64,000 bases of DNA. Origin: Hyphomicrobiales bacterium. GTDB taxonomy: Bacteria; Pseudomonadota; Alphaproteobacteria; Rhizobiales; Xanthobacteraceae. The stretch covers positions 1-64,000 of the forward strand of contig JACESF010000006.1 of NCBI GenBank assembly GCA_013911975.1, read 5' to 3'. Below the pieces are notes generated by a model. That model was not told where the DNA came from, did no database searches, and saw only the letters and a program-made list of their open reading frames with translations. The stretch's first letter is position 1. Each line of letters starts with the position of its first letter. Both the position numbers and the translations under genes were made by a program. Below are positions 26,559 through 35,679 of the stretch, one piece after another.

Positions 26559-27803
26559 ATGAGCGTGACGAAGCAAGACCTCGAAGCCTGGGTGGACGCG
26601 GACCGCGAGGTGCTGCTGCGGTTCGTCCAGGACTTCATCCGCTGCCGCACCCCCAATCCGCCCGGCGACACGCTGGAGGCGGCGGCGCATGTGCGCAAGT
26701 TCCTGGAAGCGCAGGACCTGCCCTACGAGGTGATCGCGCCCAACGCGATCATGCCCAACATCGTCGCCTCCTTCGACGGCGGGGCGCCGGGGCGCCACCT
26801 GGCGCTCAACGGGCACATGGACGTGTTCCCGGTGGAGGACGAGAGCGGCTGGAGCCAGGACCCCTGGGGCGGCGACATCGTGGACGGCAAGATCTATGGC
26901 CGCGGCTCGGCGGACATGAAGTGCGGCACCACGGCATCCATCTTCGCCTATGCCTATCTCAGCCGCATCCGCGTGCAACTGAAGGGCAAGCTCTCCCTGG
27001 TGGTGGTGTCCGACGAGGAGACGTTCGGCCCCTGGGGCGCGCGCTACCTGTCGGAGCATCGCCCCGACGTGTTTGGCGATTGCTGCCTCAATGGCGAGCC
27101 GAGCGGCATCAGCACCATCCGCTTCGGCGAGAAGGGGCCGCTTTGGCTGGAATTCCGCATCCGCACGCCCGGCGCGCACGGCGCCTATACCCATATGAGC
27201 CCGAGCGCGACCGTGATCGCCAGCGAGCTGATCACCGAACTCGGGAAGCTGAAGGACGTGAGCGTCCCGGACCTCGGGAACCTGGAATCCGCCATCACCT
27301 CGGCGGCGCAGGTGATCGACGGGGAATACGGCGCGGGCGCCGCCGCCATCATCCGCAAGGTGACGGTCAATCCCGGCCTCGTCTCGGGCGGCATCAAGGT
27401 GAACATGATCGCCGCCGAATGCCGCATGCAGGTGGATATCCGCGTGCCCAACGGCCTGACCGCGCGGGACATCCTGCCGCGCATCGACGAGATCGTCGCC
27501 CGCTATCCCGAAGTGACCTACAGCGTGCTGCTCTGCGAGGAGCCCGCCTGGACCTCTCCGGACACCGAGATGATGGAGTATGTGCGGGCGAACGCGAAGC
27601 ACATCTCGGGTGTGGATCCCGCGCCCATCATCAGTCTCGGCGCCACGGACGCCCGCCTCTGGCGCTACAAGGGCCTGCCGGCCATCGTCCACGGCCCGGC
27701 GCCGCGCGGCATGGGGAGCGTGGACGAGCATGTGCCGGTGGAGGAATTCTTCCACGTGGTGAAGTGCCACGTGCTCTCGGCGTTCGATTATCTCAGCCGT
27801 TAA
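26559..27803 (+). CDS. M20 family metallo-deacylase (ArgE/DapE-like)
   Basis: 414 residues. Two-zinc M20 hydrolase: NGHMDVFP, YGRGSADMKCG, the catalytic base in VVSDEETFG, GEPSG and a final metal His in GSVDEHVPVEEF; lid/dimerisation domain about 180-300 (GPLWLEFRIRTPGAHGAYTH). Family members remove acyl groups from N-acyl amino acids or cleave succinyl-diaminopimelate. As last gene of the transporter/monooxygenase operon it probably hydrolyses an N-acyl intermediate. Confidence 0.9.
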   Translation: MSVTKQDLEAWVDADREVLLRFVQDFIRCRTPNPPGDTLEAAAHVRKFLEAQDLPYEVIAPNAIMPNIVASFDGGAPGRHLALNGHMDVFPVEDESGWSQDPWGGDIVDGKIYGRGSADMKCGTTASIFAYAYLSRIRVQLKGKLSLVVVSDEETFGPWGARYLSEHRPDVFGDCCLNGEPSGISTIRFGEKGPLWLEFRIRTPGAHGAYTHMSPSATVIASELITELGKLKDVSVPDLGNLESAITSAAQVIDGEYGAGAAAIIRKVTVNPGLVSGGIKVNMIAAECRMQVDIRVPNGLTARDILPRIDEIVARYPEVTYSVLLCEEPAWTSPDTEMMEYVRANAKHISGVDPAPIISLGATDARLWRYKGLPAIVHGPAPRGMGSVDEHVPVEEFFHVVKCHVLSAFDYLSR

Positions 27804-27812
27804 GCAGAAAGC

Positions 27813-27842
27813 CGGATCCGCCGCCGCACGGCGGCGGATCCG
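27813..27842. terminator. Hairpin between convergent operons
   Basis: A perfect 14-bp stem, CGGATCCGCCGCCG with its complement, around CA, directly after the M20 gene and 6 bp before the end of the LivHM gene. There is no strong T tract on either side (CTTTCTGCTT on the minus strand), so it is a likely but not classical bidirectional terminator. Confidence 0.7.
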
Positions 27843-27848
27843 AGGTTG

Positions 27849-29756
27849 TCAGGGCTTGCTTTCCGCGTAGGCGGCGGGCGCGCCGCGCTTCCGCTGGCGC
27901 TGCGCCAGCTCCGAGCCCCAGCGCTGCACCTCGCCCACGATGCCGCGCCGGAACACCAGCACGCAGACGATGAAGACCAGCCCCTGGATGATCGTCACCC
28001 AGGCGCCGAACTGGGCCATGTAGTTCTGCAGCCCGGTGATGAAGAAGGCGCCCGCCACCGGCCCCAGCAGCGTGCCGAGCCCGCCGATGAGCGACATCAG
28101 CACCACCTCGCCCGACATGGACCAGAACACGTCCGTGAGCGAGGCGAGCTGGAGCGCCAGGGCCTTGGTGGCGCCCGCCACCCCAGCCAGCGTCGCGGAG
28201 AAGACGAACACCAGGAACTTGTAGCGGGTGGCCTCGTAGCCCAGCGAGACGGCGCGCGGCTCGTTGCCCTTCACGGCGGACAGGACGCGCCCGAAGGGCG
28301 AGTGCACGATCCGCACGATGGCGAGATAGACCAGGGCGAACATGGCCAGCACGAAATAATACATGGTCATGTCGTTGGAGAGGTCGATGAGGCCGAACAG
28401 GTGGCCGCGCGGCACGCTCTGGATGCCGTCCTCGCCATTGGTGAAGGGCGCCTGGAGGCAGAAGAAATAGACCATCTGCGCCAGGGCCAGGGTGATCATG
28501 GAGAAGTAGATGCCCTGGCGGCGGATGGCGAGGCCGCCGATGGCCGCCCCGAGCCCGCCCGCCACCAGGGCCGCCGCCAGGATGGAGAGTTCCGGCGTGA
28601 AGCCCCACTGCTTGGCGGTATAGGCGCTGATATAGCTCGCCATGCCGAAGAAGGCGGCATGGCCGAACGAGAGCAGGCCGCCATAGCCGATCATCAGGTT
28701 GAAGGCGCACGCGAACATGGCGAAGCACAGCGCCTTCATGAGGAAGATGGGATAGACCGCGAAGGGCGCCACCGCGAACACCACGAGCAGCACCGCGAAG
28801 GGGATGCCCAGGGACTTCAGGGTGCCCCGCTCGGCCCGCGCATGCCCCCCGTCGGCCTGCACCGCGGCGCCGGTCTCCTTGCCGAACAGGCCCGCCGGCT
28901 TCACCAGCAGCACGAAGGCCATCACCAGGAAGATCACGGTGCTGGACGCCTCGGGATAGATCACCTTGGTCAGCCCTTCGAGGATGCCGAGCCCGAAGCC
29001 CGTGACCACCGATCCGAGGATGGAGCCCATGCCGCCGATCACCACCACGGCGAACACCACGATGATGAGGTTGGAGCCCATGAGCGGGTTCACCGAATAG
29101 ATCGGCGCCGCCAGCACCCCCGCGAACCCCGCCAGCGCCACGCCGATGCCGTAGGTGAGGGTGATGAGCACCGGCACGTTGATGCCGAAGGTGCGCACCA
29201 GGGTCGGGTTCTCAGTGGCGGCGCGCAGATAGGCGCCGAGCCGGGTCTTGTCCACCGCCAGCCACACGCCGATGCACACCACCACGGACGCGGCCACCAC
29301 CCACAGCCGGTAGATGGGCGCGTAGAGGATGCCGAGGTCCACGCCGCCCATGAGCGCCTCGGGAACCGCATAGGGCATGCCGGAGACGCCGTAGAGCTGG
29401 CGGAAGAAGCCCTCGATGAGCAGCGAGATGCCGAAGGTGAGCAGCAGGCCGTAGAGGTGGTCGAGCTTGTACAGGCGGCACAGCATGGTGCGCTCGATGA
29501 CGATGCCCACGAGGCCCACCACCAAAGGCGCGAGCAGCAGCGCCCACCAATAGCTCAGGCCCAGATAGGTGAGGCTGAGCCACGCCACGAACGCGCCCAT
29601 CATGAACTGCGCGCCATGGGCGAAGTTGATGATGTTGAGCATGCCGAAGATGAGCGCGAGGCCCAGGCTCAGGATGGCGTAGAAGGCCCCGTTGATGAGG
29701 CCGAGAAGAAGCTGGCCCGACAGGGCGGCCAGCGGAATTCCGAACAGCGTGGCCAT
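27849..29756 (-). CDS. Fused branched-chain-type ABC permease (LivH-LivM)
   Basis: 635 residues holding two permeases in one chain. Residues 1-290 are LivH-like (LGLALIFGMLNIINFAHGAQFMMG, AVVVIGGMGSILGSVVTGFGLG); a polar linker around 295-315 follows; residues 320-610 are LivM-like (LMIGYGGLLSFGHAAFFGMASY, RRQGIYFSMITLALAQMVYFF, LMSLIGGLGTLLGPVAGAFF). In most bacteria these are separate genes, as in the second Liv cluster of this window. It is the last gene of the operon and is 1 bp from livF. Confidence 0.93.
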   Translation of the reverse strand: MATLFGIPLAALSGQLLLGLINGAFYAILSLGLALIFGMLNIINFAHGAQFMMGAFVAWLSLTYLGLSYWWALLLAPLVVGLVGIVIERTMLCRLYKLDHLYGLLLTFGISLLIEGFFRQLYGVSGMPYAVPEALMGGVDLGILYAPIYRLWVVAASVVVCIGVWLAVDKTRLGAYLRAATENPTLVRTFGINVPVLITLTYGIGVALAGFAGVLAAPIYSVNPLMGSNLIIVVFAVVVIGGMGSILGSVVTGFGLGILEGLTKVIYPEASSTVIFLVMAFVLLVKPAGLFGKETGAAVQADGGHARAERGTLKSLGIPFAVLLVVFAVAPFAVYPIFLMKALCFAMFACAFNLMIGYGGLLSFGHAAFFGMASYISAYTAKQWGFTPELSILAAALVAGGLGAAIGGLAIRRQGIYFSMITLALAQMVYFFCLQAPFTNGEDGIQSVPRGHLFGLIDLSNDMTMYYFVLAMFALVYLAIVRIVHSPFGRVLSAVKGNEPRAVSLGYEATRYKFLVFVFSATLAGVAGATKALALQLASLTDVFWSMSGEVVLMSLIGGLGTLLGPVAGAFFITGLQNYMAQFGAWVTIIQGLVFIVCVLVFRRGIVGEVQRWGSELAQRQRKRGAPAAYAESKP

Positions 29757-29757
29757 G

Positions 29758-30460
<703 letters not shown>

Positions 30461-30468
<8 letters not shown>

Positions 30469-31216
30469 CCACCCCTCCCATATAGGCTTCGATGACGGCC
30501 GGGTGGCGGGAGATCTCCTGGTAGGAGCCCTCCACCAGCACCTGGCCGCGGGTGAGAACGGTGATGCGGTCGGACAATTCGGCGACCACGTGCAGGTTGT
30601 GCTCCACCATGAGGATGGTGCGCCCGACCCGGATCTTCTGGATAAGGGCGACGATCTGGTCGATGTCGCCGTGGGCCATCCCGGCCATGGGCTCGTCCAG
30701 CAGCATCACTTCCGGCTCCAGGGCGAGCGTGGTGGCGATCTCCAGGGCGCGCTTGCGGCCATAGGGCAGGTCGCCCGCCGCCACGTCCGCGAAGGCGCCG
30801 AGGCCAACCATCTCCACCAGTTCCCGCGCGCGCGGCAGGTCGCCGTCCAGGCGCCGCTCGCTGCTCCAGAAATTGAAGGAATTCCCGCCCCGCGCCTGGA
30901 GCGCGATGGCCACGTTCTCGATGCAGGAGAGCTGCGGGAAGGTGGAGGAAATCTGGAACGAGCGGACGAGGCCGAGCCGCGCCACATGGGCCGCCGACAG
31001 GGCCGAGATGTCCCGCCCGTTGAACAGGATGGAGCCGCGCGTCAGCGGCAGGAAGCGGGTGAGGAGGTTGAAGCAGGTGGTCTTGCCTGCTCCGTTGGGG
31101 CCGATGAGGGCGTGGATGGAGCCGCGCTCCACGCTGAGGTCGACGTCGTCGACCGCCTTGAAGCCCCGGAACTCCTTGGTGAGGCCCTTCGCCTGAAGAA
31201 CGATGCCTGCGCTCAT
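30461..31216 (-). CDS. Branched-chain-type ABC ATPase (LivG)
   Basis: 251 residues. IGPNGAGKTTCFNLL (Walker A), LVRSFQISSTFPQLSCIENV (Q-loop), PYGRKRALEIATTLALEPEVMLLDEPMAGM (signature through Walker B) and MVEHNLHVVAELSDR (H-loop). The LivG-specific insertion near residues 100-125 is present. The signature LPYGRKR replaces LSGG, as is common in LivG. Confidence 0.93.
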
Positions 31217-31308
31217 GAATGGTCCTCGTGCATGCGGGCGCGCGCCGCCGTGGGGAGCAGCGGTGCTGCTCCCCCGACTTCGTGCGCGGCTGCGGAAAAG
31301 GGTTTCGG

Positions 31309-32508
31309 CTACTTCACCAGCGGGCAGGAGCCCGCGCCGAGGGGACGGAACGCCTGGTCGGCGGGCACCGTCGCCAGCAGCTTGTAGTAGTCGTACGGCC
31401 CCTTGGATTCCGCCGGGCTCTTGACCTCGAACAGGTACATGTCGTGGATGGCGCGGCCGTCGGCGCGCACCGCGCCCTTGCCGAACAGCGGGTCGTCGGT
31501 GGGGATCGCCTTCATGGCCTCCACCACCTTCAGGCCGTCCTTGGCGCTGCCCACCTTCTCAACCGCCTTCAGGTAGTGCATGAGGCCCGCATAGACGCCC
31601 GCATGGACCATGTTGGGATAGCGCCCGTTATTGGCGGCGGCGAAGCGCTTGGAGAAGGCGCGGGTCTGGTCGTTCAGGTCCCAGTAGAAGGCTTCCGAGA
31701 GCAGGAGGCCCTGCGCGGTCTGGAGGCCCAGCGCGCTGATGTCGTTCAGCACCATGAGCATGGCGACGAGCTTCTGGCCGCGCTTGACGATGCCGAACTC
31801 GGCCGCCTGCTTCACCGCGTTGATGGTGTCCGCGCCCGCGCTGCCGAGGCCGATCACCTTGGCGCCGGAGGCCTGGGCCTGGAGCAGGAAGGAGGACAGG
31901 TCGGCCGTGCCCAGCGGGTGCTTCACGGTGCCGAGGATCTTGCCGCCCGCCGCCTTGATGGCCTCGGAGGCGTCACGCTCCAGCGCGTGGCCGAAGGCGT
32001 AGTCCACGGTGATGAAGTACCAGGTGTTGGCGCCGGACTTGGTGACGGCGTTGCCCACCGTGTTGGCCTGCGCCCAGGTGTCGTAGGTCCAGTGGACGGT
32101 GTTGGGCGAGCAGTCCTTGCCGGTGAGGTCCGAGGTGCCGCCGCCGGAGACGATGACCACCTTGTTCTTCTGCTTGGCGATGCCCGCCACGCCCAGCGCC
32201 ACCGCCGAATTGGGCACGTCGAGGATCACGTCCACATGGTCGGTGTCGAACCACTGGCGGGTGACGTTGACGCCGATGTCCGCCTTGTTCTGGTGGTCCG
32301 CCGCCACCAGCTCGATGGGCATGCCCGCGACCTTGCCGCCGAAATCCTCGATGGCCATCTTCGCCGCGAGCACCGAGCCGGGGCCGGCGAAGTCCGCCTG
32401 CACGCCCGACTGGTCGTTGAGCACGCCCACCTTCACGCTCTGTGCGGCCGCCGGGCCGGTCCAGGCGAGCACCGCCATGGCCACCGAGGCCAGGATCGCT
32501 TTTTTCAT
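31309..32508 (-). CDS. Branched-chain-type ABC substrate-binding protein
   Basis: 399 residues with an N-terminal Sec signal peptide (KKAILASVAMAVLAWTGPAAAQ) and a strong GGGAGGAA ribosome binding site. Peripla_BP_6/LivJ fold: VKVGVLNDQSG, NSAVALGVAGIAKQKN, TGKDCSPNTVHW, DYAFGHALERDA. The C-terminal GSCPLVK is typical of this rhizobial-type subgroup. These proteins bind diverse compounds, including aromatic acids, so leucine need not be the ligand. It follows the dehydratase gene, linking uptake to catabolism. Confidence 0.92.
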   Translation of the reverse strand: MKKAILASVAMAVLAWTGPAAAQSVKVGVLNDQSGVQADFAGPGSVLAAKMAIEDFGGKVAGMPIELVAADHQNKADIGVNVTRQWFDTDHVDVILDVPNSAVALGVAGIAKQKNKVVIVSGGGTSDLTGKDCSPNTVHWTYDTWAQANTVGNAVTKSGANTWYFITVDYAFGHALERDASEAIKAAGGKILGTVKHPLGTADLSSFLLQAQASGAKVIGLGSAGADTINAVKQAAEFGIVKRGQKLVAMLMVLNDISALGLQTAQGLLLSEAFYWDLNDQTRAFSKRFAAANNGRYPNMVHAGVYAGLMHYLKAVEKVGSAKDGLKVVEAMKAIPTDDPLFGKGAVRADGRAIHDMYLFEVKSPAESKGPYDYYKLLATVPADQAFRPLGAGSCPLVK

Positions 32509-32542
32509 GTCTTCCTCCCGTTTGCTGTCTGTTTCTTGTTGG

Positions 32543-34225
32543 TCAGGTCTGCGTGCGCGCGGGCTTCAGCACCGCGCCCTTGGAAAGCGGCTGGACCATG
32601 GCCGCGTACTGCCCGAGCCAGCCGCGGATGTGGCTGTGGTCCGGCGCCTTCCAGTGCGCGCGGCGTTCCGCCAGCATCTCGGGAGACACGTCGAGGTCCA
32701 CCCGCCGCTCGGTGATGTCGATGGAGATTGTGTCGCCCTCGGCGACGAGGCCCAGCGGGCCGCCTTCCGCCGCCTCGGGCATCACCTGGCCGATGGTGAT
32801 GCCGCTGTTGAGGCCGGAGAGTTCGCCGTCCGTGACCACCGCCACGCCGGAGCCGAGCCCCGCGCCCACCAGCGCCGCCATGAAGCTCGCCGCGAACACG
32901 GTGCCGGGGCCGCCGCGCGGGCCCATGCCGCGCAGCACCACCACGTCGCCCGTGCGGATGGAATGGGTCTCCAGCGCCTTGATGGCCTGGCTTTCGTCCT
33001 CATAGACGCGGGCCGGGCCGGAGAAGGTGCGCACCGAGGCGGGCACCGCCGAGACCTTCACCACCGCGCCGTCCGGCGCCAGGGTGCCGCGCATGATGGT
33101 GAGGCCCGGCTCGTGGCGGAACGGGTCCGCGAGGGGACGGATCACGTTGCTGTCGGGGGCGGGCGCCTCGTCCAGGATCTCGCCCACCGTGCGGCCGGAG
33201 ACCGTGATCGCGTTGAGGTCCAGCACGTCGCGCAGCTCCCGCATCACCCCCCGGCATCCGCCCGCCTCGTCCAACTGCTCGATGCGGTGGGGACCGTTGG
33301 GACGGACGGTGGTGATCTGGGGAATGTGGTTCAGCGCCTCCAGCTCGGCGATGACGTCGATGTCCAGCTCCGCCTCGGAGGCGACCGCCGTGAGGTGGCG
33401 CACGCAATTGACCGAGCAGCCGGTGGCCACCGCCACGCGCAGCGCGTTGCGGAACGCGGCGGGCGTGAGGATGTCGCGCGGGCGCAGGTCCTTCTCCACC
33501 AGTCCCACGATGGCCGTCCCCGCGCGGGTCGCGGAGGCGGTGAGGGCGTCGGAGCCCGCGCGGATGGGCGCCGAGCCGGGCAGGGCCATGCCGATGGCCT
33601 CGGAGAGCACATGCATGGTGTTGGCGGTGGCGAGGCCCGCGCACACGCCGGGGCCGGTGATGGCCGCGCAGGTCATGGCCTTGAGGTCGCCCAGCGAGAT
33701 GGCGCCCGCCTTCAGCGAGCCCACGCTCTTATAGACCTCCTCGATGTCCACATGCTGGCCCGCGCAATGGCCGCCGAGCTGGTAGCCGCAGGGCACGATG
33801 ATTGAGGGGATGTTGAGGCGGGCGGCGGCCATGAGCTGGCCGGGCGTGGTCTTGTCGCACGAGGCGAGCAGCACCATGCCGTCCAGTTCCGCCCCTTCCA
33901 CCTGCACTTCCACGTCGTTCACCAGCAGGTCGCGGCTCGGCATGAGGTAGCGGGCCTGGCGTCCGGCGGAGGTGACGAAGTCGGAGGGCGCCACCGTGCG
34001 GATCTCGAACGGCAGGCCGCCCGCCGCGCGGATGGCGTCCTCGACGATGCGCACAACGCCGTCCAGATGGGCGTAGCAGACGGAGAGCTTGCTGGAGCTG
34101 TTGACGATGGCGATCTTGGGCTTCAGGAGGTCTTCCTCCGTATAGCCCATGGCGAGCCACTGGGCCCGCCGCACGGCCCATCTCGTGGTTCCCGGTTCGA
34201 AATTGCTGCGCAGATCCTTGGGCAT
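32543..34225 (-). CDS. IlvD/Edd family dehydratase
   Basis: 560 residues from ATG 34225. Fe-S dehydratase of the dihydroxy-acid/6-phosphogluconate/sugar-acid dehydratase family. Candidate cluster cysteines are in KLSVCYAHLDG, LASCDKTTPG and KAMTCAAITGPGVC; GDVVVLRGMGPRGGPG and VVTDGELSGLNSG are the conserved C-terminal motifs. The operon context (FAD oxidoreductase, Liv-type importer, LacI control) points to catabolism of a polyhydroxy acid rather than branched-chain amino acid biosynthesis. The substrate cannot be read from sequence. Confidence 0.88.
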   Translation of the reverse strand: MPKDLRSNFEPGTTRWAVRRAQWLAMGYTEEDLLKPKIAIVNSSSKLSVCYAHLDGVVRIVEDAIRAAGGLPFEIRTVAPSDFVTSAGRQARYLMPSRDLLVNDVEVQVEGAELDGMVLLASCDKTTPGQLMAAARLNIPSIIVPCGYQLGGHCAGQHVDIEEVYKSVGSLKAGAISLGDLKAMTCAAITGPGVCAGLATANTMHVLSEAIGMALPGSAPIRAGSDALTASATRAGTAIVGLVEKDLRPRDILTPAAFRNALRVAVATGCSVNCVRHLTAVASEAELDIDVIAELEALNHIPQITTVRPNGPHRIEQLDEAGGCRGVMRELRDVLDLNAITVSGRTVGEILDEAPAPDSNVIRPLADPFRHEPGLTIMRGTLAPDGAVVKVSAVPASVRTFSGPARVYEDESQAIKALETHSIRTGDVVVLRGMGPRGGPGTVFAASFMAALVGAGLGSGVAVVTDGELSGLNSGITIGQVMPEAAEGGPLGLVAEGDTISIDITERRVDLDVSPEMLAERRAHWKAPDHSHIRGWLGQYAAMVQPLSKGAVLKPARTQT

Positions 34226-34248
34226 CTTGGTCTCGTTGTCCGTTCGTC

Positions 34249-35574
34249 TCAGTCGAGCGCCGCGCCGAGCCGGTTCAGCTCGGCTCTGATGTCGGCGCCG
34301 GTGGGCATGCGGGAGGGGTCGTCGCAGAGCCGGTCGGCGACGAGGCCCATGGCCTGGCCGTAGCCGAAGCACTGGGCGGTGACGCGCGCGGAAGCCATGG
34401 CCTCGTGCTCCGCCGAGAGGCTGCGGCCCGCCATGACGAGGCCGGTGCCGGTGGCGGGGATGAAGCAGTTGAGCGGAACCTCGTAATAATCGTCGAGGAT
34501 CCAGTGCAGCTTCGGCTTGGTGCCGGAATGCAGCTCGATGGGCCAGGGCGAGCGGCAGATGCCGTCCGGCCGCTTTCGGGCGGACGTGACGTCGTCATTC
34601 ATCAGCCGGTCCACGCCGACGATCTGCCAGGTCTGGCGGATGCCCACCTGGACGCCGGTATCGTTGACGAAGGACGCCTCGCACCCCGCGATATGGTCGC
34701 GGATGAAGCGGGCATATTCGCGCACCTGCCGGCGCCCCTCCACTTCCGCCTCGCTGAGATCGGCGGCGCGGGTGGCGTCCAGCTCCCGCCCGTCCGCGCC
34801 GATGATGCGCGTGGCGTTGCACAGCAACTCGCCGGGGCGGGGGGTGGTGAACAGGAAGATCTTGGCCCGCGGCAGGTGATAGGCGCCGGAGGCGTTGAGG
34901 TCGGAGATGAGGTGGGAGACGCGCTCGTCCAGGATGGAATCCGGCCCGTGCGCCTCCAGGAAGCGCGGCACGTCCACGCCCAGCACCCGGAAGATCATGG
35001 TGGGGTTCTGGATGGCGCCGTCACGGCCCTTGGTGAGGGCGCGGCCCGCCATGGCCGCCACGTCCGCATCGCCCGAGGCATCCACGGTGATGCGCGCGCG
35101 CACCTCCAGCGGGCCCTGCTTGGTAAAGACGTGGACGCCCGCCACATGGTCCCCGTCCGCGATCACCCCGGTGACGGTGGCGTGATAGAGCACGCGGATC
35201 TTCGCCTCGGCCGTGAGCAGATGGTCCGCCGCCTCGCGCCAGACGAGGGGATCGTGGACCCGCGTATAGGTCTTGCCGTAGGCGACCGGCCCGGTGATGC
35301 CGCCCTTCGCCTCCATGAGGGCGAGGAACTCGTCCACGAAGCCGTGGACCACCTGCTCGGGCGGGGCATTGCGGCGATCGGAGGCCGCGTAGAGGCCGCA
35401 GACCGTGCCCGAGAGCCCGGCCACCGCCGCCCCGCCGCTGAAGCCGTACCGCTCCAGAAGGATGACGCTGCGTCCCCGGCGGGCGGCGGCGAGCGCGCAG
35501 GCAAGCCCTGCCGCGCCGCCTCCCACCACCAGCACGTCGGCGCTCATTTCCTCCCTAGGTCTTATATCGACCAT
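34249..35574 (-). CDS. FAD-dependent oxidoreductase (FAD_oxidored family)
   Basis: 441 residues from ATG 35574, which has AGGA at suitable spacing just after the predicted promoter and operators; ATG 35547, right at the FAD fold (SADVLVVGGGAAGLACALAA), is an alternative. RSVILLERYGFSGGAAVAGLSG and ITVDASGDADVAAMAGR are typical of this family, and the C terminus has IPATGTGLVMAGRSLSAEHEAMASARV. No disulfide partner motif is apparent. First gene of the LacI-controlled operon; it probably oxidises the transported compound or its dehydration product. Confidence 0.87.
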   Translation of the reverse strand: MVDIRPREEMSADVLVVGGGAAGLACALAAARRGRSVILLERYGFSGGAAVAGLSGTVCGLYAASDRRNAPPEQVVHGFVDEFLALMEAKGGITGPVAYGKTYTRVHDPLVWREAADHLLTAEAKIRVLYHATVTGVIADGDHVAGVHVFTKQGPLEVRARITVDASGDADVAAMAGRALTKGRDGAIQNPTMIFRVLGVDVPRFLEAHGPDSILDERVSHLISDLNASGAYHLPRAKIFLFTTPRPGELLCNATRIIGADGRELDATRAADLSEAEVEGRRQVREYARFIRDHIAGCEASFVNDTGVQVGIRQTWQIVGVDRLMNDDVTSARKRPDGICRSPWPIELHSGTKPKLHWILDDYYEVPLNCFIPATGTGLVMAGRSLSAEHEAMASARVTAQCFGYGQAMGLVADRLCDDPSRMPTGADIRAELNRLGAALD

Positions 35575-35586
35575 TTCCATTATCCT

Positions 35587-35616
35587 GTTAGCGCTAACCA
35601 AACTGTTAGCGCTAAC
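35587..35616. promoter_or_regulatory. Two tandem LacI-family operators
   Basis: Two identical perfect 12-bp palindromes GTTAGCGCTAAC at 35587-35598 and 35605-35616, centres 18 bp apart, between the FAD oxidoreductase gene and the divergent LacI-family gene. The central CG with flanking TAGCGCTA is the classic LacI/GalR operator form. Confidence 0.85.
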
Positions 35617-35632
35617 TATTCTCTGGTGTCAA
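35603..35632 (-). promoter_or_regulatory. Promoter of the FAD oxidoreductase operon
   Basis: On the minus strand, a perfect -35 TTGACA (35632-35627) and a -10-like TAACAG (35608-35603) are 18 bp apart. The -10 lies within the first operator and the second operator covers the expected transcript start, so a bound repressor would block it. Confidence 0.6.
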
Positions 35633-35679
35633 CCCGGCCGAAACACATATGTTGCGAACGGGAGCGCGAGGCGGACACG

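Noticed and set aside
32543..34225. Biosynthetic dihydroxy-acid dehydratase (ilvD)
   Set aside because: The gene sits in a LacI-regulated uptake operon with an FAD oxidoreductase, and the first cysteine motif (KLSVCYAHLDG) differs from typical IlvD; a catabolic family member is more likely.
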